From NCBI GenBank assembly GCA_947571115.1, contig CANOWW010000003.1, forward strand, positions 17,293 through 81,292: a stretch of 64,000 nt of DNA, written 5' to 3'. Each line of letters begins with the position of its first letter. Positions within the stretch are counted from its first letter, which is position 1. The notes below the pieces were generated by a model that was given only the letters and a program-made list of their open reading frames with translations, did not search any database and was not told where the DNA came from. The stretch comes from an uncultured Clostridium sp. Lineage in GTDB: Bacteria; Bacillota; Clostridia; TANB77; CAG-508. The position numbers and the translations under genes are program-made. Of the stretch, positions 9,238 through 18,013 are shown piece after piece.

Positions 9238-10770
9238 CTAAATATTGATTGAAATATTTTTATCATCATAAGTGAGGATTCCATTTTCTAAAGATTGAAT
9301 CTCAAACGTATCATTTCCTGTCAAAATTATGCCTTTGGTTTGTTGTTTCAAATCATAATAATAAAGCCCCTTTTTCTCAACACTATAAATAAAATAATCC
9401 TCTTTTGCCCAAATGTAAGATTGGATGCTTTCCTTTAATTCACAATTGGGATATGCTGCATTTTGAGAAACAAAATAAATTGCTGTTATTTTATCATTTG
9501 AGACATCTGCATAATAATCATAAACTTCTCCTCGATTTCTTATGTGTTCTGCTTCAAATTTAGCTTTATATTCTTGGCACTTATCTTGCATACTACGCCT
9601 ATTTTCCAGTCTTCTTAATTCCGCCTCATAAACATTGTCAATTTGCAGCCTAGCAATAAACTCCGTGCTCTTTAAATATTGCTCAATCTCTTCACTAGCA
9701 ACTCCAACATTATTATATAAAACAATTCCACTCAAACCGTCATCATTGATTTTAATATCAATTCCTTTTTGCGGATAAGACAAAAATACACGATTGGCAT
9801 CATATTGATAAGTTTCATAATCTGGCCAAATATCCGTTAGCTCATTCATAAACTCAAGCACTGAATATTCCTGACTTAAGAATCGATTTGCTAATTCAAA
9901 AAAATCTTCAAACCCAGTTTCTACCGTATTTCGATAAACAGAAATTTGGTCCTCTTCAAAAAATAGATATATGTCACTGCTTTTGTAACCAATCACACTT
10001 TCATCTTCATTTTTGAAAGTAGGAACTCCTAGTTCTCTTTCTATTATATCACGTTTTTCACCAACAGTAAAGCCATTTACGACAGTTTCTGTATAATTCT
10101 TTGTAAAAATAATATTATAAATTTTTCCATCAATTTTCCTAACTTCTAATCCTTCATCAAAATAGACATAATAATTTTGAAAAATGCTTTCTCTTGTGCC
10201 AAAATCAATCTCTGGTTTCCATTGATTTTGAATACATTGCACAAGTTCTGGCGCTTGTATTGCTATTTCTGTATTCGGAATTTGCGCATATTCTTCCAAA
10301 TTTTTTTGCGAATTATAATAAATAAAATAATCTTCCCTTCCGTTAATCCATATTTTCTGAAGCTTACGATTAGCACAAATCACTCGGATTTCGATTGGCT
10401 CACTTTTTTGTTCGTCTAACAAACGAAAATTTTTGTATGACAAACATTTTGCAACCTCTTCTATTACTTGATAATAGTAATTTTCTTGGCTTACCTCTCC
10501 TTCATTCAAAGCATGACCAAAATCCACATATATATCATATTCAAACCCCTCTTCTGTACTATTTTTCACTTGAACCAACGTACAATCCACATTTTCCAAG
10601 GCTTGTTTAAGGCTCTCTTCTAAATGATATTTCGGTTTCTTTCTCGCATTCTGCATTCCTGCCAAAACCACTAAAAGCAACAACAAAACAATTGCTAGTA
10701 ACAGAACCACAAATAAAACTTTATTTTTTACCATTTGTTTCTTTTGATTGACATACTTTTCCTTTGGCAT
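9238..10770 (-). CDS. Membrane-anchored protein of unknown function, 510 aa
   Basis: A basic N-terminus and one strong transmembrane segment (about residues 17-39) are followed by ~470 residues of mixed alpha/beta sequence, predicted extracytoplasmic. The part around residues 220-420 (tyrosine- and aspartate-rich, 'VNGFTVGEKRDIIEREL') suggests repeated small domains, and the C-terminal 60 residues look like beta strands. I do not recognise the family. It is cotranscribed between two VirB6-like genes (11 bp gaps), so a structural role in the secretion machine is the simplest reading. Confidence 0.7.
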   Translation of the reverse strand: MPKEKYVNQKKQMVKNKVLFVVLLLAIVLLLLLVVLAGMQNARKKPKYHLEESLKQALENVDCTLVQVKNSTEEGFEYDIYVDFGHALNEGEVSQENYYYQVIEEVAKCLSYKNFRLLDEQKSEPIEIRVICANRKLQKIWINGREDYFIYYNSQKNLEEYAQIPNTEIAIQAPELVQCIQNQWKPEIDFGTRESIFQNYYVYFDEGLEVRKIDGKIYNIIFTKNYTETVVNGFTVGEKRDIIERELGVPTFKNEDESVIGYKSSDIYLFFEEDQISVYRNTVETGFEDFFELANRFLSQEYSVLEFMNELTDIWPDYETYQYDANRVFLSYPQKGIDIKINDDGLSGIVLYNNVGVASEEIEQYLKSTEFIARLQIDNVYEAELRRLENRRSMQDKCQEYKAKFEAEHIRNRGEVYDYYADVSNDKITAIYFVSQNAAYPNCELKESIQSYIWAKEDYFIYSVEKKGLYYYDLKQQTKGIILTGNDTFEIQSLENGILTYDDKNISINI

Positions 10771-10781
10771 TTAGAATTCCA

Positions 10782-11945
10782 CTAATCCTTTCTTTGTTCA
10801 TCAATTGGCTTCAAACTCGTTACTTTTCTCAAATCGAATAAACGTAAAATAATTTTTTCGATTTTCGTCAAAACTAGCAAAAATGCAAACGCTACCCAAA
10901 TTGACTGTTTCGCAATTTCTCCAGCTGTGTACATAAAAACCAAATAAATAATTCCATGAATTGGCTGAATAAACACATTCATCATCATTTCATTCAGCCA
11001 AACTGAAAACGCTTGTGCCTTACCATCGCCAATTTTGTCAATCGGATAAGTAACCGTAATAATCGGTGCTATCAAAATCAAAAAACCTACTGTAATGAGC
11101 CTTTTGTAATATAACAAGAAAAATTTCGTTTGTATGTAAACAAGAACCCAAAACATCACAGAATACATCACATAATTCCAGCCAGCCTTTCCTAGCATAG
11201 CACCTTGTATCTCTGTTAAAATTTGCGCCTCAAAAGTAATATCTCCACTTGCTTCCAAAATCCCTTTTAAATTGTAAACCAGATTTCCAAATAATTTTCC
11301 AACGCCCAATATTACCACAATAATGTATTGCAACAAAAACAATATCACCATGCTTTCCACCCAGCCAATCAGCATTTTTTTGTATTTTGCCTTGTCATCA
11401 GCAATGGTTGATATTGCCATTCGGATGCCTACATAAATCAAAACTAGCAATGCAATCGCAATCGCAATTAATCTCAATATGTAATAATATTTTGCAACAC
11501 TTTTTCTCAAGGAAAGAATCATGTCTGCATCAGAAGTGAAAGTTTGTTCATAGTCTCCTGTTCCAATTGTATATTGATACGGTTCACTGATATTAAAATA
11601 GTTCACATCAAAAATTGCAATTTCGCCAAATACTGCTTTTTGAATCAAGAAATTTTCTCCAACACAAGCACTCATCAGCACTCGAATCATTGCAGGAAAG
11701 AAATTAAAAAATGCTGATAAAATTCCTGCAATCGTTCCAAATAACGTGCTAAACGCAGTCAATACAAGATTGACACCATTTCCGCCATACTCAGCCACGC
11801 CATCTAGCAAAATTTTGGATACATCAGCTGATGACAAATCTGGATCATCCTGCGTATAGCTTGAATCGCTTGCATACACATGATTGCAAAATATGAAATT
11901 AAACAAAAGTGTTGCTACTAACAGCATGCTAATTAATTTCTTCAT
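10782..11945 (-). CDS. VirB6/TrbL-like polytopic T4SS protein, 387 aa
   Basis: This is the shortest of the three VirB6-like proteins. It has a signal peptide ending near residue 26 ('NHVYASDSS'), then about seven hydrophobic helices. The shared core 'LRKSVAKYYYILRLIA' sits near residue 145, followed by 'VGIRMAISTIADDKAKYKKM'. The end is a short basic tail with no coiled-coil extension. The family forms the membrane channel of type IV secretion systems. It lies directly after the VirB4 gene in transcription order, with a 59 bp gap. Its length is close to ordinary TrbL/VirB6 proteins, so it may be the ancestral-type copy. Confidence 0.85.
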   Translation of the reverse strand: MKKLISMLLVATLLFNFIFCNHVYASDSSYTQDDPDLSSADVSKILLDGVAEYGGNGVNLVLTAFSTLFGTIAGILSAFFNFFPAMIRVLMSACVGENFLIQKAVFGEIAIFDVNYFNISEPYQYTIGTGDYEQTFTSDADMILSLRKSVAKYYYILRLIAIAIALLVLIYVGIRMAISTIADDKAKYKKMLIGWVESMVILFLLQYIIVVILGVGKLFGNLVYNLKGILEASGDITFEAQILTEIQGAMLGKAGWNYVMYSVMFWVLVYIQTKFFLLYYKRLITVGFLILIAPIITVTYPIDKIGDGKAQAFSVWLNEMMMNVFIQPIHGIIYLVFMYTAGEIAKQSIWVAFAFLLVLTKIEKIILRLFDLRKVTSLKPIDEQRKD

Positions 11946-12004
11946 TCATATCCTCTCTACAAAATTTATTGTTGTCCTGCTCTTTCCATTGCACTCAAAA
12001 TTTC

Positions 12005-13975
12005 TCACGCTTTTATATGATTTAAATTGGTCTCCACAAATTCAAATTCCTTGCTGGTTGGTTGAATTGCCAAAATAGCTGAATCGCCACCAACTCGAAG
12101 CAGTCCTTCGCCTCGCCCACAAGTAATCAAGAAACTTGCTTCTCCTTCACTTAATTTAAAAACTTCTTTCAAATACTCAATTTCTGATTTATCTTGTGCC
12201 AAAAACAATTTCGTCTCTGACGAAGTCAAAATAGCTTGCGCTTCTGGCTTTTCATAAAAATCCTGAAATTTCTGCGAAATAACAGCCAATGACACATTTC
12301 TTTTTCTGGCACGTCTTGCCATGGTATTTAAGAAATCCACTGCTTCTGGAAGTGGCAACATCATCCAAGCCTCATCAATCAAAACTCTCTTTTTCGCAGC
12401 CTTTGCTTTATCTTCACTATTTTTCTTCACATATTTTTCCCAAACCCAAGAAAGCAAAATTTGTTGCGCAAGCGGTCTTGCAAATCTTTCCTCCAATTGA
12501 GAAATATCCAAATTAATAAATGGCACACCATCTAACAATTCAAAAGTCGACTGCCCGTCAAAATACGCCATTTGCCCATGCAATTCCCTCACATATTGCT
12601 TCATAACTTTGACCAAATAGCTATAATGGAAGCGGTAATCTGGATTTTCATTTTCCTGCGCTTTTCGGCAAATTCTTCGGTACCAGGACCCAATGGTTGG
12701 CATTTGTTTTTTGACTTTTCCCAAATAATTTTGTTGCAACATATCCACACGGCTTCCACTCGTATTTTCGTACAAACTTTCGACTGTGCTATTAATGCCA
12801 CGCCCAACATATTCCTCCAAAACCGACTCTGAAATAATTTGTTTCGTAAGCTCATTTACTTCTGCACTTCCTGTACTTCCTCTTGCCATCGTAAGAAGCC
12901 CTTGTGTCACGTCTTCTACCTTATTTTCCACACTCACAATCGTTCTTTCTTTTCCTGTAATTTCATCTTTTACGGTTTCGGGCTCAATGTCAAATAAATT
13001 GATAACTGTTTTGGAAGTCGGACTAATGACCACATTCACTCCACCTAAAGACTCTGCCACAGAGCCATATTCGCCTTCAGCGTCTAAAGCCAAACTTTCA
13101 ATTCCCATTAAAATCGATGAACGAGCCGACAATGTTTTAATCGTAACAGATTTACCAGCACCAGATTTACCAAAAATAATCATGTTGTAATTCGTCAATT
13201 TTGAACTAAAATTGTCATACAAAATTGGCAAACCAGTTTGCTTGTTAAATCCTAATGGAATTCCGTTTTCATGCCCAACATCTGAATTGAAAAATGGAAA
13301 TACAGTTGACATTGCTCTTCTGTCAAATGTATGTGATTTATTCAATTTATTATCTACAAACGGCATATTAGAACGAAACGCCTCATCTTGCATTGCCCAA
13401 GCAGGCTTAATATCAATCAAATTCTTTGACATTTCATTAGATAACAATTCTGTGTAACGATCCAATTCCTCCATGCTATACGCGAAAATTGTCGAAATAA
13501 TCGTGCTATCAAACAACTTATTAAATCCAGCTGCAATCGCATCTCTTAGTTCCTCTGCCTCCGCTCTTTTTTGCGCAATAATTCTCTCTCTGTTGATGTC
13601 GCCTCTGTCCTGCGCCACAACCCTTTCTGACTCCAACTCATTAATCGTCCTGTTCAAATCTGTTTGCGAAGCTGCTTCACTAATTGGATTAATAAAAACA
13701 GACACATTAATATCACCAAATGTGTACATACCTCGCAAAAACTCTGGGAACGTACACATTCTAGGCAATGCAGCTACAACCATACTTCTCGCATATCGTG
13801 TACGATTTGAGGCAATTTCGATATGGTTTGTATAACTTGCGTCAATTCCACCTGGCGCAATTAGATGCTTCAAAGTTTTTTCATCTTTCTTAAAAATACT
13901 TTTTTGCTCTTTTTCTTTGCTTACTTCAATTTCCAACTCATTGGTTGACTGCGCTTTTTTCTTACTTCCAAACAT
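12005..13975 (-). CDS. VirB4/TraE-family T4SS ATPase, 656 aa
   Basis: Domains: a basic tail, a CagE/TrbE/VirB N-terminal-type domain (about 40-250) and a RecA-like ATPase. Walker A is 'GKSGAGKS' near residues 269-276. Walker B is 'RVLIDEAWMML' near 527-537. It is followed by 'ARRARKRNVSLAVISQ', typical of VirB4/TraC ATPases. The enzyme powers pilin handling and substrate transport from the cytoplasmic face of the membrane. The length is a little short of typical (~800) because the N-terminal region is reduced. The preceding gene product may supply related functions. This is the best marker that the operon is a type IV secretion system. Confidence 0.95.
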   Translation of the reverse strand: MFGSKKKAQSTNELEIEVSKEKEQKSIFKKDEKTLKHLIAPGGIDASYTNHIEIASNRTRYARSMVVAALPRMCTFPEFLRGMYTFGDINVSVFINPISEAASQTDLNRTINELESERVVAQDRGDINRERIIAQKRAEAEELRDAIAAGFNKLFDSTIISTIFAYSMEELDRYTELLSNEMSKNLIDIKPAWAMQDEAFRSNMPFVDNKLNKSHTFDRRAMSTVFPFFNSDVGHENGIPLGFNKQTGLPILYDNFSSKLTNYNMIIFGKSGAGKSVTIKTLSARSSILMGIESLALDAEGEYGSVAESLGGVNVVISPTSKTVINLFDIEPETVKDEITGKERTIVSVENKVEDVTQGLLTMARGSTGSAEVNELTKQIISESVLEEYVGRGINSTVESLYENTSGSRVDMLQQNYLGKVKKQMPTIGSWYRRICRKAQENENPDYRFHYSYLVKVMKQYVRELHGQMAYFDGQSTFELLDGVPFINLDISQLEERFARPLAQQILLSWVWEKYVKKNSEDKAKAAKKRVLIDEAWMMLPLPEAVDFLNTMARRARKRNVSLAVISQKFQDFYEKPEAQAILTSSETKLFLAQDKSEIEYLKEVFKLSEGEASFLITCGRGEGLLRVGGDSAILAIQPTSKEFEFVETNLNHIKA

Positions 13976-13992
13976 CTTTTATTCCTCCCTTT

Positions 13993-15339
13993 TCATTCGT
14001 CTTCTGTTACTCTTTTGACAACCTTTCTCTGTGGAGCCACAGTTTGCGCTCTCCCTTCCGGTCTTACCACTGGCTGCTGTTTTGTTCCCTGCGACACAGT
14101 TCTTGTTCTCTGCGCTACTCTTGTTCTTTTGGCTAATTCTGGATTGGTTGCAGTTTTTGTTTTTTCTCCTTTTTGCGAACTTTTGGCAACATTTTGTTTT
14201 GCAATCTCAAATACCCTTGCATTTAGCTGGTCTTCATAGGCATCCAAAAGCTCGTTTGCTTTTTCTTTTACTCTTTCGGTTTTTAATCTCTCTTTTTCCA
14301 AATCCTCAATCTGTTTTTGCTTATCCGCCTTCAAAATGCTATCTGTTGCCAAATCAATTGCCTCAATATTAATTTCGCGGTCCAATTTTTCTTGTCTTTT
14401 TTGCAAAACATCTTTGCTAGTGCTATATAGCGCATCATATTGTGCATCTAGTGCTTTGGTCAATTGATAAATTTCGGATTCGTCTCGATTATAAGCAATA
14501 TACAATAACTCTGCCAACTCTTCTGAATCCAAAATTCGACTCGTTACCTGCGAACTCGCCAAACTGCTAGAAACATTTTGGCATCTCGTATAAAGTTCTG
14601 AAAAACACATATTGTCTAATTCGTCTTTTGAGTAATTTTCCAAATTGCCCCCCAGTTCGCTGATAAAATAAGAAACCACCACATAGGTTCTTTGCTGCAA
14701 AATATTTTGGTTAGAATTTAAGCGCTCTACATAATCTGTAATATCCATTCCATAGTCTAAAACATTTTGTTTTCTACGTTTCTCAAATTCCAACATTTCC
14801 TGTTCTCCTCGGTTGCCATTTCTCTTTGCTTGCATTAATTTCACATTAATTCTCTCAATATCGCTATTGACATTCCCTACTCTTTCTTTATAATCCGAAA
14901 TAATTTCCTTTAAATTCAAAGTTCTACTTTGCACATATAACTGAATCGGAAATCTTAGTGTGTTCAAAAACTGAACAAATCCCTCTTCAACCGCTATTTT
15001 TTCCTGCTCAGACATCAAATCATAATTTACACCATTACACTGCAAAATCATAACATATTGTGTTTTATTCTTACGGACAATCATGTTGTCCACAATTTCG
15101 TCAAATTCCATAAAATCAAAAACCGATTCTTGTGTCAAAACTCCCTGAAATCTACCATGATTATCGATTTTCTTTTCTTCCGCCTTCGACTTTTGCTCAT
15201 TCTCTGAATAAAAAATGGCTGACGAATCCTCTACTTTTTTCTTTTTGGGTCTTATCAAATACAAATAAAACATCGCTAGCAAAAACATCACAAAAATGAT
15301 AACACCAATCATAATTTGTAAAACTAGAATAATATCCAT
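13993..15339 (-). CDS. TraC-like T4SS membrane/coiled-coil protein, 448 aa
   Basis: There is one N-terminal transmembrane segment (about 7-29). A soluble domain (about 70-170, 'FMEFDEIVDNMIVRKNKTQY') resembles the N-terminal domain of TraC/VirB4-type proteins in Gram-positive conjugative elements. Long coiled coils (about 170-390) and a basic Arg/Thr/Gln-rich tail follow. There is no Walker motif. It lies 17 bp upstream of the VirB4 ATPase and abuts the PrgI-like gene, an order seen in many Firmicutes T4SS loci. It probably anchors or partners the ATPase. The domain assignment is from memory of the family pattern and is moderately sure. Confidence 0.75.
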   Translation of the reverse strand: MDIILVLQIMIGVIIFVMFLLAMFYLYLIRPKKKKVEDSSAIFYSENEQKSKAEEKKIDNHGRFQGVLTQESVFDFMEFDEIVDNMIVRKNKTQYVMILQCNGVNYDLMSEQEKIAVEEGFVQFLNTLRFPIQLYVQSRTLNLKEIISDYKERVGNVNSDIERINVKLMQAKRNGNRGEQEMLEFEKRRKQNVLDYGMDITDYVERLNSNQNILQQRTYVVVSYFISELGGNLENYSKDELDNMCFSELYTRCQNVSSSLASSQVTSRILDSEELAELLYIAYNRDESEIYQLTKALDAQYDALYSTSKDVLQKRQEKLDREINIEAIDLATDSILKADKQKQIEDLEKERLKTERVKEKANELLDAYEDQLNARVFEIAKQNVAKSSQKGEKTKTATNPELAKRTRVAQRTRTVSQGTKQQPVVRPEGRAQTVAPQRKVVKRVTEDE

Positions 15340-15687
15340 CTATTTTTCCTCCTTTGTATTGCTCTCGTAATAGGTATAAATTTTACGGTTTTTCTTAAAT
15401 TTTATATAACGAATAATAATTTCGCTAATTGGCTCTCCACCAATTTTTTTCGTCACAGGAATACTCGCAATCGTAGGGATTTTAACAGCCCCAATAATGT
15501 AACCAATAATCGCAAAAATTGCCATAATCACAATCCCCACTGTTTTTAGTGACAACGCCGAAAACAAGAACAAAAACAATGCTCCAATTCCCGCCCCAAT
15601 CGCAGTTGTGATTAAAGACTTGATAGAAAAAATATATAAAATTCTCGTTTCTCCTTTATAATTACGTGGTATGTAATACGTCCCCAT
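15340..15687 (-). CDS. PrgI/VirB3-like T4SS membrane protein, 115 aa
   Basis: The sequence begins 'MGTYYIPRNYKGETRILYIF', then has two closely spaced transmembrane helices (about 24-45 and 49-70) and a basic C-terminus. This is the layout of the PrgI family, the Gram-positive counterpart of VirB3, which associates with VirB4. Its stop codon abuts the start of the TraC-like gene and it follows the pilin array. The length (115 aa) is usual for the family. Fusion to or association with VirB4 is known for VirB3-type proteins; here they remain separate. Confidence 0.8.
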   Translation of the reverse strand: MGTYYIPRNYKGETRILYIFSIKSLITTAIGAGIGALFLFLFSALSLKTVGIVIMAIFAIIGYIIGAVKIPTIASIPVTKKIGGEPISEIIIRYIKFKKNRKIYTYYESNTKEEK

Positions 15688-15729
15688 TCTTCTATTCCTC
15701 CTTTGTTAATTTTCCAACAATTTTAATGC

Positions 15730-16125
15730 TTAAAAATGTGATACCACTCTTAAAATGGCACTCCAAATTCCGTAAGCCCCAAAAATAACAATTCCTGCCA
15801 CAACAACGCCGATTAATTGTTGCTTTAATGCGGCTTGTTTATCTGGTGGCGAAACTAGATATTTAATTCCCATATAAGAAATCACAGCAACCATCACGCC
15901 TGCGCCAACCATTGTTAAAATTTGTCCCAAGCCCATAAAATTTTTTGTCACAGCTGCTTGTACCGGCCCTAAATCTCCAGCATTTTCTTTTCCAATATCT
16001 AAAAAATCTGTCGACTCTTTGTCTAACGATTTTAAATCAATAGCATATACGCTATTTGAATTCCAAAAACTCAAAAATAAAATCGCCATAAACCCAATTA
16101 TCATTATTCTTTTTGCAAATTTCAT
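15730..16125 (-). CDS. VirB2/TrbC-like pilin, copy 1, 131 aa
   Basis: A signal peptide ('AILFLSFWNSNSVYA', cleavage near residue 29) precedes a short mature N-terminus and two hydrophobic helices joined by a short polar loop ('YLVSPPDKQAALKQQ'). VirB2/TrbC pilins have exactly this two-helix hairpin and build the T4SS pilus. It lies closest to the PrgI-like and VirB4 genes and differs most from the four other copies: its loop lacks the 'EKAD' of its neighbours. It may be the main pilin or a specialised subunit. Confidence 0.8.
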   Translation of the reverse strand: MKFAKRIMIIGFMAILFLSFWNSNSVYAIDLKSLDKESTDFLDIGKENAGDLGPVQAAVTKNFMGLGQILTMVGAGVMVAVISYMGIKYLVSPPDKQAALKQQLIGVVVAGIVIFGAYGIWSAILRVVSHF

Positions 16126-16294
16126 TTTTTACCTACTTTCTAAAAACATACTATATCAATATTATTATACTTTAAAATAATATTTTTTTCAACATTTTTC
16201 GCGCATTTTTTGCATTTGTAATCAAAATGTAACAAAAGAGGCTGCAAAAACTTTTCTCGTTTTTTATCGCCCCTTCACAATAAACTTTATTCTA

Positions 16295-16681
16295 TTAATT
16301 CAATTCCATACCAACATCAGCAATAATTCCAGCAATATTAGACGCAGCAAATAATAACACACAGCCTATCAAAATAGGAACTGCTGTCTTTTTATAATCC
16401 GCCTTTTCGCCGGGGCTTGCCAGCATATATTTCATTCCTAGCACAATTACCATAATAATCGCAATTCCTGAACCAACAATCTGAATCAATTTAATCACTG
16501 CATTTAGTACATAACGAATACGACTACCCATTCCGTCCTCAGTTTTAACTTGGTTAATTTCTCCCATTCCACTAATTAAACTTTCCACATTCTCGTCCCC
16601 TGAAGCCAAAACACGACCTGAAAATACCATTACCAAAAACATCGCTACCAAAATCACAATCAAACATTTCTTCTTTTTCAT
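16295..16681 (-). CDS. VirB2/TrbC-like pilin, copy 2, 128 aa
   Basis: A cleavable signal peptide ends near 'GRVLASGDE' (residues 22-30). Two transmembrane helices are separated by the loop 'MKYMLASPGEKADYKKTA'. This 'KYM-A-P-EKA-KK' loop is shared by copies 2-5 of the array and marks Gram-positive VirB2-like pilins. A gap of 169 bp separates it from copy 1, the largest within the operon, and holds no gene. It may contain a regulatory break between the pilin array and the machine genes, but I see no convincing terminator. Confidence 0.8.
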   Translation of the reverse strand: MKKKKCLIVILVAMFLVMVFSGRVLASGDENVESLISGMGEINQVKTEDGMGSRIRYVLNAVIKLIQIVGSGIAIIMVIVLGMKYMLASPGEKADYKKTAVPILIGCVLLFAASNIAGIIADVGMELN

Positions 16682-16687
16682 ATTTCC

Positions 16688-17077
16688 CTACTTTCCTATG
16701 CTTTGCGCAAACTTTCTCACTAATTCCAAAATCGAAGTAGACGCAACAACCACAATTGCACCAATCGCAAATGTGATGAGCTGCCCTTTGATATTCGCCT
16801 TTTCGCTTGGCGCAGCAGACATATATTTTATACCAAGCCATGTCAAAATAATCACAGAAAGGCTGACTGCAACAATTCTCACAGCTCCCAAAATCATCCC
16901 AATAATATCAGTTGCAATCCTTTCTCCTCCTGACACATTTACGGGACCTGTATTCTTTCCATCAAATATCTGAGTTAAATCTCCGCCAGACGTCGCATAT
17001 GTCATATTCACACAACAAAATAGTAAGCCGCAACTCATCAGCAATACCACAGTCAATTTCATTAATATTTTTCTCAT
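16688..17077 (-). CDS. VirB2/TrbC-like pilin, copy 3, 129 aa
   Basis: The signal peptide ends near 'NMTYATSGG' (about residue 29). A polar mature N-terminus is followed by two hydrophobic helices around the loop 'IKYMSAAPSEKANIKGQ'. Before the first helix, 'IIGMILGAVRIVA' aligns without gaps to 'VMGTAINVIRVA' in the frameshifted copy 5, which helps define that protein. The spacing to copy 2 is 6 bp, so the two are surely cotranscribed. The function is T4SS pilin, as for its neighbours. Confidence 0.8.
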   Translation of the reverse strand: MRKILMKLTVVLLMSCGLLFCCVNMTYATSGGDLTQIFDGKNTGPVNVSGGERIATDIIGMILGAVRIVAVSLSVIILTWLGIKYMSAAPSEKANIKGQLITFAIGAIVVVASTSILELVRKFAQSIGK

Positions 17078-17090
17078 TTTTTGCCTCCCT

Positions 17091-17477
17091 CTACTTTATG
17101 TTATCAGTTGCAAATTTAGCTATAATTGTTATAATATTCGTTGCAGCGAACAATATCACTGCCCCCACAATAAAGCCAGTAGCTGATTTCTTGAAATCAG
17201 CTTTTTCACTTGGCGCAGCCAGCATGTACTTGGCTCCCATATAAGTTAGCATCACAATAGAAGTTCCCGTTCCTGCCATTTGCACCAAAAATATAATATT
17301 GGCAGCAATTTCTCTTGTTTTCGTGGTAACCTCTTCATTTGCATTCCAATTATCATTTTTATCAGCACGTTGTAATATATCTGAATATTTATAATCTGCC
17401 TGTACTGTATTTTGAAAACAGCCAAGCAGTCCCAATAAAGCAAATATCATGACTAAAATACTTAAAAATTTCTTCAT
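17091..17477 (-). CDS. VirB2/TrbC-like pilin, copy 4, 128 aa
   Basis: I start at the ATG at 17477 because AAAGG lies 8 bases upstream; an in-frame GTG at 17486 lies too close to that site. The signal peptide ends near 'NTVQADYK'. The two helices flank 'AKYMLAAPSEKADFKKSA', which matches copy 5 most closely ('VRYMMAAPEGKADFKKSA'), so copies 4 and 5 probably arose by a recent duplication. It sits between copies 3 and 5 with 14 bp gaps on both sides. Confidence 0.8.
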   Translation of the reverse strand: MKKFLSILVMIFALLGLLGCFQNTVQADYKYSDILQRADKNDNWNANEEVTTKTREIAANIIFLVQMAGTGTSIVMLTYMGAKYMLAAPSEKADFKKSATGFIVGAVILFAATNIITIIAKFATDNIK

Positions 17478-17491
17478 CTCTATCACCTTTT

Positions 17492-17873
17492 CTAAAGACT
17501 TTCCGCAAATTTATAGACAATGGCAAGAACATTCGATGCCGCAAAAACCAGAATTGCCCCTACAATATAAATATACGCACTTTTCTTAAAATCCGCTTTT
17601 CCCTCAGGCGCTGCCATCATATATCTCACACCCAAGTAAGTCAGTGTCACAATCGCTGTTGCCGTTCCCGCAACTCTGATCACATTAATCGCTGTTCCGC
17701 ATCACTCTTTTGACCTCTGGGTTCAATTTATCAGAGCCTTTTCCATCAAATCGTTCAAAATCGAAATTTCCAGGATTATCGTCATGAAAATCTGCCAAAG
17801 TCTCTTTCGGCATGATAAAACACACGCTCATTAAAACCAATATAGCAAAAACAATTTTTAAACTTCTTTTCAT
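17492..17873 (-). CDS. VirB2/TrbC-like pilin, copy 5, needs a +1 frameshift (126 aa)
   Basis: This is the first gene of the T4SS-like operon, with its own promoter and a GGAGG site before the ATG at 17873. The zero frame encodes the signal peptide and mature N-terminus (residues 1-58, '...NPEVKRVM') and stops after CGG AAC AGC GAT TAA. Both transmembrane helices and the loop 'VRYMMAAPEGKADFKKSA' are in the +1 frame. Skipping the C of CGG gives '...VM-GTAINVIRVAG...', total 126 residues. This matches the 128-131 residues of the paralogs and aligns its Gly with a Gly in copy 3. It is either a recoded gene, a pseudogene or an indel error; see the CGG findings. Confidence 0.75.
17696..17699 (-). 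other. Putative CGG-A +1 frameshift site in pilin copy 5
   Basis: The reading context is ATG CGG AAC in the zero frame and ATG C GGA ACA in the +1 frame. The zero frame stops three codons after CGG. The P-site codon is ATG (Met). The shift inserts Gly. One of five sites of identical form in this window. Confidence 0.65.
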
Positions 17874-17904
17874 TTCTATTCCTCCAATTTTTGCTTATAC
17901 TTTT

Positions 17905-17933
17905 ATTTTACAATATTCGCGAAATTTTTTCAA
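17905..17933 (-). promoter_or_regulatory. Sigma-A-type promoter of the T4SS-like operon
   Basis: On the minus strand TTGAAA (17933-17928), a 17-base spacer and TAAAAT (17910-17905) lie about 30 bases before the first pilin gene. It is divergent from the plus-strand promoter at 17962. No other comparable promoter was noticed between here and the left edge, so the whole ~17 kb cluster may be one transcript. Confidence 0.65.
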
Positions 17934-17961
17934 TACTTTTTTGCAAAAATTAAATATTCTA

Positions 17962-17991
17962 TTTACACAATTCTATTTTTTGTGTTATAAT
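17962..17991 (+). promoter_or_regulatory. Promoter for the 62-aa gene, divergent from the T4SS operon
   Basis: TTTACA (17962-17967), an 18-base spacer and TATAAT (17986-17991) precede the AGGAG site at 18001. The two divergent promoters lie within about 60 bp, so shared control of this small gene and the secretion operon is possible. Confidence 0.7.
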
Positions 17992-18013
17992 AAATAAAAT
18001 AGGAGTGAGAAAA

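Noticed and set aside
16126..16294. Terminator between pilin copies 1 and 2
   Set aside because: Some partial inverted repeats are present but no stable stem followed by a T-run.
17492..17873. Loss of a GC dinucleotide in pilin copy 5 (would read R-N-S-A-I-N-V)
   Set aside because: It gives an acceptable alignment to copy 2, but the CGGA reading aligns equally well to copy 3 and agrees with the four other sites, so it is preferred.
1..17900. Integrative conjugative element with att sites
   Set aside because: No integrase, relaxase, repeats or tRNA target are visible inside the window, so only the secretion-like operon is reported.
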